This document shows, one piece after another, positions 16,701-23,484 of a stretch of DNA of 57,617 nucleotides. This stretch comes from UBA817 sp049889215 (GTDB lineage: Bacteria; Margulisbacteria; Marinamargulisbacteria; UBA817). Position numbers and translations under genes: made by a program. The notes beneath the pieces were generated by a model. It had not been told where the DNA came from. It worked only from the letters and a program-made list of their open reading frames with translations, and did no database searches. How positions within the stretch are numbered: the first letter of the stretch is position 1; every line of letters begins with the position of its first letter. The stretch is from the NCBI GenBank assembly GCA_049889215.1, contig JBMHDV010000003.1, positions 1 to 57,617 on the forward strand, in the 5' to 3' direction.

Positions 16701-17161
16701 TCAGATATGGATTGTTTAGATTGTTGAATAATATTAATTGCTAAGTTGCTGTCATGATTAAAGATCACATCAAGTGTAGTTAAGGACCCAGCACCTTCTT
16801 GCTTGTTTAATTTTTCTAATGAGATATATTTAATCATTTCATTTAAAGTATCTCGGTTGAGTTTATTTGTTTCATTAGATTTGAATAAGTCAATAATGGC
16901 TAAACAAGCTAGGTGGATGTGGGTTTCGTTAAATGTTTGATATTTTAGGCATTGAATATTGGTGGTCTTATCGGTAAGTAATTCTTTAAATTCTTCAATA
17001 GAATTGGGTAGTCGTTGCTCATATATAGTGAAATCCTCAATTATTATATCCGTCTCATACTTATTACTCGATGATTGTGAGTTGATATTCATTTGTCGGT
17101 TATAACTGTTTTGCGCTGGTTGACCACGTCTTAAATTTAATGATAGTGAACTTAAAGACAT
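13724..17161 (-). CDS. Giant protein (1145 aa) with four internal repeats and an NLS-like cluster
   Basis: Layout by eye: a helical N-terminal region (about 40-360); a disordered Ser/Asn-rich linker (about 375-445) with the basic cluster KKRKR at 417-421; then four copies of a 107-123 residue unit between about 520 and 975. Each unit has an L/I-P-G turn (537, 644, 758, 882), a pattern like S-F-x-E-x-x-x-L-Y-x-x-E-K-x-W-L-I-x-H, and a closing F-I-x-S-D-x-F-x-F-F. I know no family with this pattern. A C-terminal domain of ~165 residues follows. Start ATG has aagga upstream. It is divergent from the mitochondrial-carrier gene across a 159-bp gap containing a G8 tract. No signal peptide or membrane segment is apparent. 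Confidence 0.78.
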   Translation of the reverse strand: MSLSSLSLNLRRGQPAQNSYNRQMNINSQSSSNKYETDIIIEDFTIYEQRLPNSIEEFKELLTDKTTNIQCLKYQTFNETHIHLACLAIIDLFKSNETNKLNRDTLNEMIKYISLEKLNKQEGAGSLTTLDVIFNHDSNLAINIIQQSKQSISDQSKWHNFLHQLVKQKQHQLFKLLISRNLISRDELKKFLTQYFPLQTISSFLKSMSIDEPTILKSLCITTLQESSSPLTNFGIKLNSMRTSIWVNRRISYQGSITASLKKMMVCDIDESTLRFHESIEKMIQDQRFDQSLRQQLYNYAHSKSAYKMCAIIIDINNNLFAQFKVAQVMDGTTIQNRFYKCKLSDLPKKFPLEVLASTSFASEQTKQLNIMTRRNDNHLRLANSSNNQLSGNRTPSLHHGASSSKGSSSSTSTSSKKRKRIQTSSDIANKSPSPAQNTPMTYHVQFDRHNHQKIRVGWGVPINEENLVKVIMENLKLSKRLARGLVQSTQPQNYSSLFSFFQSRIFSLSKKVLSIYKLKILANDRINNRYSVIDILPGRLVTVLGNDSILLNNKELTFDEFISIYNNEKLWLIQHAGIERSRAEQILSELSNVYPFYDCDKYNDLKDFIKSDTFRFFLFNSSKEELENLLRSHYAPNTYMNVLPGIRIAHVHKNAFIQDSGTILSFKDLKKLYKEEMSWFVTHSKINEHSAFTLFNSLSENDYTKVKDFICSDKYKFFLDILNGEDPQVTSESKLKNLKLTSLINSCYDDKTYFQLLPGIKIAYLGNNSFKVKNDQESTMSFPEIKQLYNSEKDWLIEHVGFSNDEAKVLLTLKIQGREFSCMKRFIESDTFKFFRDTLNAPRDVLCTLFLCRNHHTHRYRYTPSKFGKIMKQSTLFQIIPGEKFVFYNQNRNLLIKTTNQNYTIENLMEEFKKTEKKWLTNATKADDEWVNQYLKSSVSNQSYHKIKSFYYSSYFNFFKTTLNIPATDIFDLVLKANSKIRVKINDHSPEFEILNIANFSSSLVFDIRYPCFNLENAVPQRFHYSSYKADHSNISIDMGKDLSEFQSDINKMIDAYNLVSSKLKETHPGMSFSTYWDKIKDGIKLTLENHTISASHPFYDFEKKKFCFKFSTSLNPDRQPVNAPLLKISTIFKYATQRIKPSS
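14237..15604 (-). repeat. Four diverged ~115-residue protein repeats
   Basis: The units are protein-level repeats (residues about 520-975 of the 1145-residue protein), far too diverged to show at DNA level. Anchors are the PG turn at 538, 645, 759 and 882 and the S-D-x-F-x-F-F ending at about 612, 713, 830 and the weaker SSYFNFF at 954. The conserved S-F-x-E-(I/L)-x-x-L-Y-x-x-E-x-x-W segment between them is predicted helix. No known name. Confidence 0.7.
15899..15913 (-). other. KKRKR NLS-like cluster
   Basis: Residues 417-421 of the 1145-residue protein follow a Ser/Thr-only linker (GSSSSTSTSS), so the cluster would be exposed. It fits the K-(K/R)-x-(K/R) monopartite nuclear localisation pattern. 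Confidence 0.4.
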
Positions 17162-17219
17162 TGCTATTATTTCCTTAATTACTTTTATATATTTTATTAA
17201 AATAGACCATATTTATCAA

Positions 17220-17227
17220 GGGGGGGG
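17220..17227. repeat. G8 homopolymer between divergent effector-like genes
   Basis: Eight consecutive G residues sit in an otherwise AT-rich 159-bp gap between the 1145-codon gene and the mitochondrial-carrier gene. Such tracts slip during replication and can tune promoter spacing. A shorter C5-A7 run lies at 17302-17313, just before the carrier's Shine-Dalgarno site. Phase variation is inference. Confidence 0.4.
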
Positions 17228-17320
17228 TACATGCTGTCATCGAAAAATATCAAATAAATAGAATTGATTTACTTCTAATTCATGATTATTATATAAATAT
17301 CCCCCAAAAAAAGGTGAAAT

Positions 17321-18247
17321 ATGATAAATCTTATAAAAACTTATGCCCGACAGTCTTATGATCGTCCTCAACAAAAATTGGCAACTAGCCCTCGCGTGAA
17401 TACGTCTACCTCAACAACAGCTAAAGCGCTTGGCGCTGTCGTTGCCGGCTGTAGTGAAGTGGCAGTTTTTCATCCAGTGGACACCATCATTAAAGGTAAA
17501 ATGAACAATTCCACGATTCTAAACTCGAACCAAGGGGTTAACTTGGCAACCGTGCGACGGTTGTACTCTGGTATAGGATTTGGATTGGCTTACAAGGTAA
17601 CGCAACGTGTGTATAAAATGGCCGGGCAGGGTGCGGTTCAGCAAACCATGGTGGGGTCCACATTTGATCATTGGTTAACAAACAATGTTGGCGAGGTAAA
17701 TCGTAAAATGGCACTGGGTGCATTATCTGGTGCAATGGTTGGTGCTGGCGAGGTGGTGTTACTGCCATTGGACCGCTTAAAAATTCAACGTCAAATTAAT
17801 CCCGATAGCACCAGTCAATTGCGTGAGGTCTTAAGCCCTCAAGGGTTAAGGGCTGCGTATCGTGGCGTGGGCATTACCTTACTACGTAATATTCCAGGCT
17901 CGGCTGGCTTTTTTGCTGGGAATAATTCCGCATTGGCCGCCATGAACACCAATCAAAAAGAGGCCTCGATTTTGCAATTTTGTGCAGCCTCATTAATTGG
18001 ATCGACCATTTCATTGGCGGTATCCAACCCTGCGGACGTCATTAAAGTGCGTGTTCAGGCAGCGACATCCCAGGCCAACCTGTCAACATTGGGTACGATT
18101 CGAAACATTATTGTCAACGAAGGGCCAAGAGCATTCTTTAATGGTTTGGGGACGAAGTTAATGACCATTACCCCAAAGTTGGTATTTTCAATGACCATTG
18201 CTCAAAAAGCTGGCGCTACAATCTCTGGGTTAATTGATCAAAAGTAA
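17321..18247 (+). CDS. Mitochondrial carrier family (SLC25-type) transporter
   Basis: The protein has the threefold mitochondrial carrier architecture in 308 residues, the normal family length. Each third has the signature P-x-D-x-x-(K/R): PVDTIIK (52-58), PLDRLKI (149-155) and PADVIKV (237-243), about 90 residues apart, and each is followed by the aromatic-Gly element (LYSGIG, AYRGVG, FFNGLG). Carriers exchange small metabolites across the inner mitochondrial membrane and are essentially eukaryotic; the known bacterial precedent is Legionella LncP, a secreted effector that inserts into host mitochondria. The ~30-residue N-terminus is rich in Arg, Ser and Thr and low in acids, compatible with a targeting sequence. 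Aaggtg precedes the ATG. Substrate cannot be told. Its stop overlaps the next start (TAATG). Alternatively it could work in the bacterial membrane to draw on host metabolites. Confidence 0.9.
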   Translation: MINLIKTYARQSYDRPQQKLATSPRVNTSTSTTAKALGAVVAGCSEVAVFHPVDTIIKGKMNNSTILNSNQGVNLATVRRLYSGIGFGLAYKVTQRVYKMAGQGAVQQTMVGSTFDHWLTNNVGEVNRKMALGALSGAMVGAGEVVLLPLDRLKIQRQINPDSTSQLREVLSPQGLRAAYRGVGITLLRNIPGSAGFFAGNNSALAAMNTNQKEASILQFCAASLIGSTISLAVSNPADVIKVRVQAATSQANLSTLGTIRNIIVNEGPRAFFNGLGTKLMTITPKLVFSMTIAQKAGATISGLIDQK

Positions 18248-18807
18248 TGCAATCGGCAGCGTTTACACCATTTCGCCCACATCTTAATTCAACCGTCATT
18301 AAGCAACTGGCAAACCGAATTAAGTACGATACCTGCACCATCGATGACGCTGCACTTGTTTTTGATCAAGAAACGGCCAATCAAACCAGTCAGACATCGT
18401 TATTCATGAACGATCAATTTCGCCGTGCTGTAATTAAGTCATTTTTGCGGCACGGTGCCGAGGATTTTATGCCCTTATTAAAATCATTTCTGCAGAACCT
18501 TAGTGTTAAACAACCCAGTGTCCAAAAACGTGTGTCTCGCAAAATATTATCAACCATTGGCAGCGAATACAAAAAAAAGCATTGGGAAGGGCGGTCACGG
18601 GTATTGGCGGAGTTAATTATTTTGAATGCCCGTTACATTCGTCTTGGTGATAACAACGTTTTACGTGCGCTGGCATCTGTCATTCACACAGTAAAATGTG
18701 CGGATATTCCCACGGATACCTATGTCCACCTTTCGCATTTATCCCTTAAATCTAAATTAGCATCATTTATTATTCAGGATTTATCACCAATCGGGTTTCG
18801 GGATTAA
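18247..18807 (+). CDS. Unknown 186-residue protein coupled to the mitochondrial carrier
   Basis: The start ATG shares one base with the carrier's stop, implying translational coupling. The sequence looks soluble and mostly helical, with several basic stretches (SVQKRVSRK, SEYKKKHWEGRSR) and no signal peptide or membrane segment. I recognise no family. Tight coupling to a eukaryote-type carrier suggests a shared task, for example a chaperone or co-effector, but nothing in the sequence proves it. It ends nine bases before the convergent SDR gene. Confidence 0.7.
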   Translation: MQSAAFTPFRPHLNSTVIKQLANRIKYDTCTIDDAALVFDQETANQTSQTSLFMNDQFRRAVIKSFLRHGAEDFMPLLKSFLQNLSVKQPSVQKRVSRKILSTIGSEYKKKHWEGRSRVLAELIILNARYIRLGDNNVLRALASVIHTVKCADIPTDTYVHLSHLSLKSKLASFIIQDLSPIGFRD

Positions 18808-18816
18808 TTTTAGATA

Positions 18817-19476
18817 CTACCAGGGCAGCACATCGCCATTGGAATGCCAAAAGGTGCCAGTCGTATTTAATGTTAGCTCGTCAATGCGGTCCATTAACTG
18901 TTTCGCTGCAACATCAACCGTATAATGACCGGTATTCCCTGTCATGTCGGTTTGCACCCAACCAGGATGTAAAATGGCGACCGCAATTTGCTGTAGTGCC
19001 AGGTCAATGGCCAGCGATTTTCCGGCTGCATTTAATGCTGCTTTACTCATTCGGTACCCATAATGTGACCCAGACTCATTATCTGCAATTGATCCCATTC
19101 GCGATGTAATTAACGCCACTTTAGCGCCGGGCTTCAATCTGCTATAGCAGGCTTTGGTTACCCGTAACGGTCCCATGGCATTCACATTCCATTGATCTTG
19201 CAATATAGCTTCATCATTATAGTCAAGGCCAACCCGCTTTAATATCCCCGCATTGTTGATTAGAATATCAATTTCATTTGGGCACGTTTCAATGGCAGCA
19301 TTTACACTGGCTTGCGAGGTTACATCCACATCCTCAATGACGGTTGTGTTTGGCAATGCTTGCAATGCCTCACTGGCCACACGACACAACGCATACACGT
19401 TGTGTGTCGAGCTATAATTTTTGGCTAATTCAAGTCCAATACCTCGATTGGAACCGGTAATAACAACGGTACCCAT
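18817..19476 (-). CDS. Short-chain dehydrogenase/reductase
   Basis: This 219-residue protein is an NAD(P)-dependent oxidoreductase with a complete classical SDR set: cofactor loop TGSNRGIG (about 7-14), NNAG (about 73-76), the catalytic Ser in ALITSRMGS, and YGYRMSK carrying the Tyr and Lys. Substrate is not predictable; close relatives are often annotated as C-factor-like or carbonyl reductases. The start overlaps the ferrochelatase stop by one base, so the two are probably one transcript with hemH first. Confidence 0.88.
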   Translation of the reverse strand: MGTVVITGSNRGIGLELAKNYSSTHNVYALCRVASEALQALPNTTVIEDVDVTSQASVNAAIETCPNEIDILINNAGILKRVGLDYNDEAILQDQWNVNAMGPLRVTKACYSRLKPGAKVALITSRMGSIADNESGSHYGYRMSKAALNAAGKSLAIDLALQQIAVAILHPGWVQTDMTGNTGHYTVDVAAKQLMDRIDELTLNTTGTFWHSNGDVLPW

Positions 19477-20501
19477 TAAGCGGTTACCTTATCGGTGATT
19501 AACCCGTGCAAGGTCTCCACCCATCGATCATCATCATTTAAGCATGGAATCAATGTGAATGATTCACCACCATGTTCTAAAAAGATCTCTTTACCTTCTT
19601 CGCCAATTTCTTCCAAAGTTTCCAAGCAGTCGGATACAAAAGCCGGACAGCACATGGCCAAATGTTTAACACCTGATTTTGCCAAGCGTTCAATTTCATC
19701 ATCAGCAAAGGGCTGTAACCATTCGTCCAAGCCCAGCCGTGACTGAAACGCCCAGCTCCACTTATCACGTGGCATATTAATTTGGTTCATGACCAAGTTG
19801 GTGCTCTCTTTGACTTGATGCGCATAGCAAACCGGATGAGCCTCCGGATTTGGTATAAAACAGCAATCCTTAATTTTAAAGCAATGTTTTTTGGTGGGGT
19901 CTGTTTTCTTTAGGTGTCGTACCGGCACGCCATGGTAACTAAACAACAGGTAATCATGTTTGTCCGTTAAATGGTCCTGTATCGAACCTGCCAAGGCATC
20001 AATGTAGCGTTGATCTTTATAAAATGGATCCACAAAATCAATCGCAATATTGGGGAAATGGGTTTGTTGCACAGCCTGTGTTTTTTCAACCACAGTTTGA
20101 GTGGTGGCCATGGCGTAGTGTGGGTAAAGTGGCACTGCAATAATGCGATCAATATTGGGGTCTTTGGCCAATAAATCATCGATGCCAGCTTTGATGCTGG
20201 GGTTGGCGTAACGCATGGCCAAGGAAATGGGATGGCTGGCAATGCCTGCTAATTTTTTTTGAACCCGTTCACTAATCACAATCAATGGTGATCCGTCATC
20301 CCACCAAATTGTTTCGTAGGCATGGGCACTCTTCTTTGGTCGGACATTCAAAATAATACCTTTCACCAATAAATAGCGTAACGGGTAAGGCAGATCGATC
20401 ACGTACTCATCCATTAAAAACTCATCCAAATATGTTTTAACATCCTTGGGGTCGGTTGAATCTGGTGAACCTAAATTAATTAATAATATTCCTGTAGACA
20501 T
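19476..20501 (-). CDS. hemH: Ferrochelatase
   Basis: HemH inserts Fe(II) into protoporphyrin IX, the last step of protoporphyrin-dependent haem synthesis. At 341 residues it has normal length. Visible hallmarks are the N-terminal LLINLGSPDSTD, the metal-binding His in LFSYHGVPVRH, and the conserved SDCLETLEEIG segment with its Glu. Several cysteines (KDCCFIPNPEAHPVCYAH) lie in the middle, a feature seen in a subset of bacterial ferrochelatases. Haem demand fits the SOUL-type protein at 37325-37873. The gene heads a two-gene unit with the SDR. Confidence 0.93.
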   Translation of the reverse strand: MSTGILLINLGSPDSTDPKDVKTYLDEFLMDEYVIDLPYPLRYLLVKGIILNVRPKKSAHAYETIWWDDGSPLIVISERVQKKLAGIASHPISLAMRYANPSIKAGIDDLLAKDPNIDRIIAVPLYPHYAMATTQTVVEKTQAVQQTHFPNIAIDFVDPFYKDQRYIDALAGSIQDHLTDKHDYLLFSYHGVPVRHLKKTDPTKKHCFKIKDCCFIPNPEAHPVCYAHQVKESTNLVMNQINMPRDKWSWAFQSRLGLDEWLQPFADDEIERLAKSGVKHLAMCCPAFVSDCLETLEEIGEEGKEIFLEHGGESFTLIPCLNDDDRWVETLHGLITDKVTA

Positions 20502-20564
20502 AAGCTAAGTGTAATCATGAATCCAAAAAACACCAAGGGTTTAACTTAAACAATTATAAAGAAG

Positions 20565-20906
20565 TTACTCTTCACGATAATCACTCGGTGATTTGCCAGT
20601 CACTTTTTTAAACGCTGTATAAAAGGCTGAATTGGAATTGAACCCAACATCAAGGGCAATGGCCAAAATGGTTTTATTGGGTTCATTCTTTAATGCTTTT
20701 ATGGCGTCATTAACTCTAAAATCCATAATATAAGAATTAAAGTTTTTACCAACTTCATGATTTAAAAGTTCCGATAACTGGTGTGGGTTCAAATTGATTT
20801 TTTCAGCCAATGACCGTAACGATAAGTCAGGGTCAATGTAGATTTTCTCGGTTTGCATCACATAATTTAAGTTCGCCAAGGCATTGTTTATCTGCAAACT
20901 TTTCAT
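20565..20906 (-). CDS. Stand-alone AraC-type DNA-binding domain (partial copy of a neighbouring regulator)
   Basis: The 113 residues are almost identical to the C-terminal ~105 residues of the membrane-bound AraC regulator at 22414-23484. Both helix-turn-helix units are intact (LSLRSLAEKINLNPHQLSEL and TILAIALDVGFNSNSAFYTA, then KVTGKSPSDYR). The sensory membrane part is missing; an ATG with a new four-residue lead (MKSL) starts it. Most of the roughly ten DNA differences to the parent copy are silent, so the protein has been kept or the copies converted. If expressed it could bind the same sites without the sensor, as a competitor or constitutive activator. Otherwise it is a remnant of a segmental duplication. 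Confidence 0.65.
   Translation of the reverse strand: MKSLQINNALANLNYVMQTEKIYIDPDLSLRSLAEKINLNPHQLSELLNHEVGKNFNSYIMDFRVNDAIKALKNEPNKTILAIALDVGFNSNSAFYTAFKKVTGKSPSDYREE
20574..20882. repeat. Left copy of a ~309-bp direct repeat
   Basis: This copy matches 22423-22731 with a constant offset of 1849 bp, no gaps and roughly ten mismatches by eye. Both copies code the AraC-type domain on the minus strand and flank the MORN-like gene. Confidence 0.9.
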
Positions 20907-20937
20907 GCTTTACTTATAAAGCATTGGCGCTTAAATT

Positions 20938-20952
20938 AATAACATTGTTATT
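20938..20952. promoter_or_regulatory. Perfect 15-bp palindrome between divergent genes
   Basis: AATAACA-T-TGTTATT is a perfect inverted repeat in the gap between the AraC-domain copy and the MORN-like gene, about 80 bp before the latter. A second inverted repeat, TGCTTTA-CTTA-TAAAGCA, lies at 20906-20923 across the start of the AraC-domain gene. Either could be an operator. Confidence 0.4.
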
Positions 20953-21031
20953 GTAAAATAAAAGCGTTAAACTTCATGCAAAAGAAAGATAACGGCCTGA
21001 AGTTAGTTGTTTTAATATAGGAGTGAGAGAG

Positions 21032-22405
21032 ATGGCTATAGCATATATTCCCAGACTACGTTTTTTAAATGGGGCTAATGGCGTTGTTAGGAAGAGAAAC
21101 CCCAATCAACCAATAGGAATAAAGATCGGAGTACCTTCTCTAAAGCAATTATGTTTAAGGGTTTTACTAAAAGGGAATGTTTCAGCAGATGTCAAATCTA
21201 TGATTTCTAGAATGACATTTTCATTAATTGGTGAAGATGGTAAATGGGTTGAAGATCAGAGGGTTTCTGCTAAAGAGTTGATTCCAAATTTGTTTCTTGA
21301 AGTAACCCCTTCCGGTAACTTTGGTATTGATTCTTCCTGCCCACCAGGCACGATTAGATCTGTAAAAGATCATAATATGAAATTGGCGGGTGGTATTCAA
21401 TTAAGATACACAGGGTATGTCAAGGAGTTAGCAAATTCAAAAGCTCTTATTCCAACAAATTTAACCACTAATCCTTATATGTATTTTAAATTAAAATCAA
21501 ATATTAATTTTTGTATTAGTGATATGAAATGTGTTTTAGATTCAAAAAGTGGCTTTCATGAGTATTATCCACAGGGCGTTGTAAAAATCTTAACCAAACA
21601 ACAGGATGGGGCCCAAAAAATACAAGAGGGAACATGGGGGCCAAAGGATCCCAAAAGTCCAAAAGGGGCATGGATTTTAACTGGTCAAGGAAAAATCGTT
21701 CTCAAGCAATCTGATGGGGCCCAAAAAATACAAGAGGGAACATGGGGGCCAATTGATCCCAAAAATCCAAAAGGGCCCTGGTTTTTAACTGGTCATGGAA
21801 GAAGAATTGAAAGGCAATCAAATGGGGCCCAAAAAATACAAGAGGGAACATGGGGGCCAATGGATCCCAAAAATCCAAAAGAGACATGGGTTTTAACTGG
21901 TCAAGGAAGAAGCGTTAAGGAGCAATCGGGTGGGTCTCAAAGAATACAGGAGGGAACATGGGGGCCAAGGGATCCCGGTAACCCACTAGGGCCTTGGAAT
22001 TTAACTGGTCAAGGAAGAATCGTTTTCAAGCAATCGGATGGATCTCAAAGAATACAGGAGGGAACATGGGGGCCAAGGGATCCCGGTATCCCACTAGGGC
22101 CTTGGAATTTAACTGGTCAAGGAAGATTCGTTAGGAAGCAATCGGATGGGTCTCAAATAATACATGAGGGAACATGGGGGCCAAGGGATCCCGGTAACCC
22201 ACTAGGGCCTTGGTTTTTAACTGGTCAAGGAAGAAGAATTGAAAGGCAATCAAATGGGTCTCAAATAATACAAGCGGGGACTTTTGGTCCACAATATCCC
22301 GGCAATCTAAAAGGGCCCTGGAAGTTTTACACTAACAGATTGGTAAATAGCCCTATCACCAACACATTAGGAAAAAGAAAACGTAAAGAAGCTAGTGGAT
22401 CGTAA
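21032..22405 (+). CDS. MORN-like repeat protein with a basic NLS-like tail
   Basis: Taking the ATG at 21032 (ggag about eight bases upstream; a GTG at 21023 is also in frame) the protein has 457 residues. The first ~185 residues are an unrecognised domain. Then come seven 36-residue units of the form Q-S-D-G-x-Q-x-I-Q-E-G-T-W-G-P-x-D-P, then P-x-G-P-W-x-L-T-G-Q-G-R. The recurring D-G...E-G-T-W...G-x-G-(K/R) spacing resembles MORN repeats, here lengthened by a Pro-rich insert. MORN proteins bind membranes or proteins and are mostly eukaryotic. The chain ends LGKRKRKEASGS, an NLS-like cluster. No signal peptide. The gene lies between two copies of an AraC-type domain and is oriented opposite to both. 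Confidence 0.75.
   Translation: MAIAYIPRLRFLNGANGVVRKRNPNQPIGIKIGVPSLKQLCLRVLLKGNVSADVKSMISRMTFSLIGEDGKWVEDQRVSAKELIPNLFLEVTPSGNFGIDSSCPPGTIRSVKDHNMKLAGGIQLRYTGYVKELANSKALIPTNLTTNPYMYFKLKSNINFCISDMKCVLDSKSGFHEYYPQGVVKILTKQQDGAQKIQEGTWGPKDPKSPKGAWILTGQGKIVLKQSDGAQKIQEGTWGPIDPKNPKGPWFLTGHGRRIERQSNGAQKIQEGTWGPMDPKNPKETWVLTGQGRSVKEQSGGSQRIQEGTWGPRDPGNPLGPWNLTGQGRIVFKQSDGSQRIQEGTWGPRDPGIPLGPWNLTGQGRFVRKQSDGSQIIHEGTWGPRDPGNPLGPWFLTGQGRRIERQSNGSQIIQAGTFGPQYPGNLKGPWKFYTNRLVNSPITNTLGKRKRKEASGS
21599..22351 (+). repeat. Seven tandem 108-bp units coding 36-residue MORN-like repeats
   Basis: Units start at 21599, 21707, 21815, 21923, 22031, 22139 and 22247. Units 1-3 (GAQKIQEG) and 4-6 (GSQxIxEG, DPGNPLGPW) form two sub-groups with near-identical DNA within each, showing stepwise duplication. 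Unit 7 is diverged and one residue shorter. Confidence 0.92.
22373..22387 (+). other. KRKRK NLS-like cluster at the C-terminus of the MORN-like protein
   Basis: The final residues are LGKRKRKEASGS, matching the K-(K/R)-x-(K/R) pattern and sharing the L-G-K-R-K core with the 1184-residue protein at 9984-13538. Confidence 0.4.
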
Positions 22406-22413
22406 AAATTCAA

Positions 22414-23484
22414 TTATTCAGAACGATAGTCACTCGGTGATTTTCCAGTCACTTTTTTAAAGGCGGTATAAAAGGCTGAATTGGAATTGAACCCAACATC
22501 AAGGGCAATGGCCAAAATGGTTTTATTGGGTTCATTCTTTAATGCTTTAATGGCGTCATTAACTCTAAAATCCATAATGTAAGAATTAAAGTTTTTACCA
22601 ACTTCATGATTTAAAAGTTCCGATAACTGGTGTGGGTTTAAATTGATTTTTTCAGCCAATGACCGGAGTGATAAATCAGGGTCAATGTAGATTTTCTCGG
22701 TTTGCATCACATAATTTAAGTTCGCCAAGGCGCGTTCAATATTAATGCTCATTAGGGTCGATTTTCGATCTTTGGTTTCTTTAATTTCAGTAAGTAATAA
22801 CGGCAAAAAGTCGTTGTATCGAATATGAAGCGTGGTGGCCACCAATACAACCACCGAAAAGAATAGGTTGCCCCAAAACAGAACGTTTAGTGAATGGGTT
22901 AATAAGCTGGATAACGAAATGGCCGAGAAGATGACCCCAATTGTTGTAATTGAAAACATTAAAAAGAACAACGTGGTTTTTGTTTTTGCTCGGGCAATGG
23001 TGGGTAAATACTGAAACAATACCACGGCGTAAAATACAATAGATGCAACACAGATAATTGAAATAAAGTTATATTCAAACGATACTGTTTCGTAATATAG
23101 CTGATTAATTAAGGCCAGTTTATCGTCACTTGGGGTTAGTATCATTGGAACAATGGCAATGGTCGATATAATGGGCAAAATGCCATGTCGCAACAATTGA
23201 ACTTTGGTTAAAGGCTGATTAAACACACGGTGCTGCACAAAGTAATACATAATGGGGCCAAACCATAAGATGGGTGGTATGTAGGTTAAAAAAAACACCG
23301 GATAGTAAAACAGTTGTTTGGTGTAAATTAATTCAAACTGGTAGGGTACAAACGAAATGATTAACAACAACACACCCAACAGGCGGTCCATGTTCATGCG
23401 CCCAAACAAATACAAAGCACCTAAAAAAAAGTTTAGCACATACGCAGCTTGAATAATTAGAGACGATACCGGTTCAAATGGCAT
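22414..23484 (-). CDS. Membrane-bound AraC-family transcriptional regulator
   Basis: This protein has 356 residues. Roughly the first 235 are very hydrophobic with about seven membrane segments (for example FFLGALYLFGRM, LLLIISFVPYQFEL, FLTYIPPILWFGPIMYYF), and the last ~100 are an AraC-type double helix-turn-helix ending KVTGKSPSDYRSE. Such seven-helix AraC regulators are thought to sense a signal in or across the membrane; the ligand is unknown. The start ATG overlaps the end of trpA by 11 bases, so it is probably co-transcribed with trpBA. A near-identical copy of its DNA-binding domain lies at 20565-20906. Confidence 0.85.
   Translation of the reverse strand: MPFEPVSSLIIQAAYVLNFFLGALYLFGRMNMDRLLGVLLLIISFVPYQFELIYTKQLFYYPVFFLTYIPPILWFGPIMYYFVQHRVFNQPLTKVQLLRHGILPIISTIAIVPMILTPSDDKLALINQLYYETVSFEYNFISIICVASIVFYAVVLFQYLPTIARAKTKTTLFFLMFSITTIGVIFSAISLSSLLTHSLNVLFWGNLFFSVVVLVATTLHIRYNDFLPLLLTEIKETKDRKSTLMSINIERALANLNYVMQTEKIYIDPDLSLRSLAEKINLNPHQLSELLNHEVGKNFNSYIMDFRVNDAIKALKNEPNKTILAIALDVGFNSNSAFYTAFKKVTGKSPSDYRSE
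22423..22731. repeat. Right copy of a ~309-bp direct repeat
   Basis: It is the partner of 20574-20882 at a constant offset of 1849 bp. Similarity ends abruptly at the codons for A-L-A-N-L-N on one side and just before the stop on the other. Confidence 0.9.
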
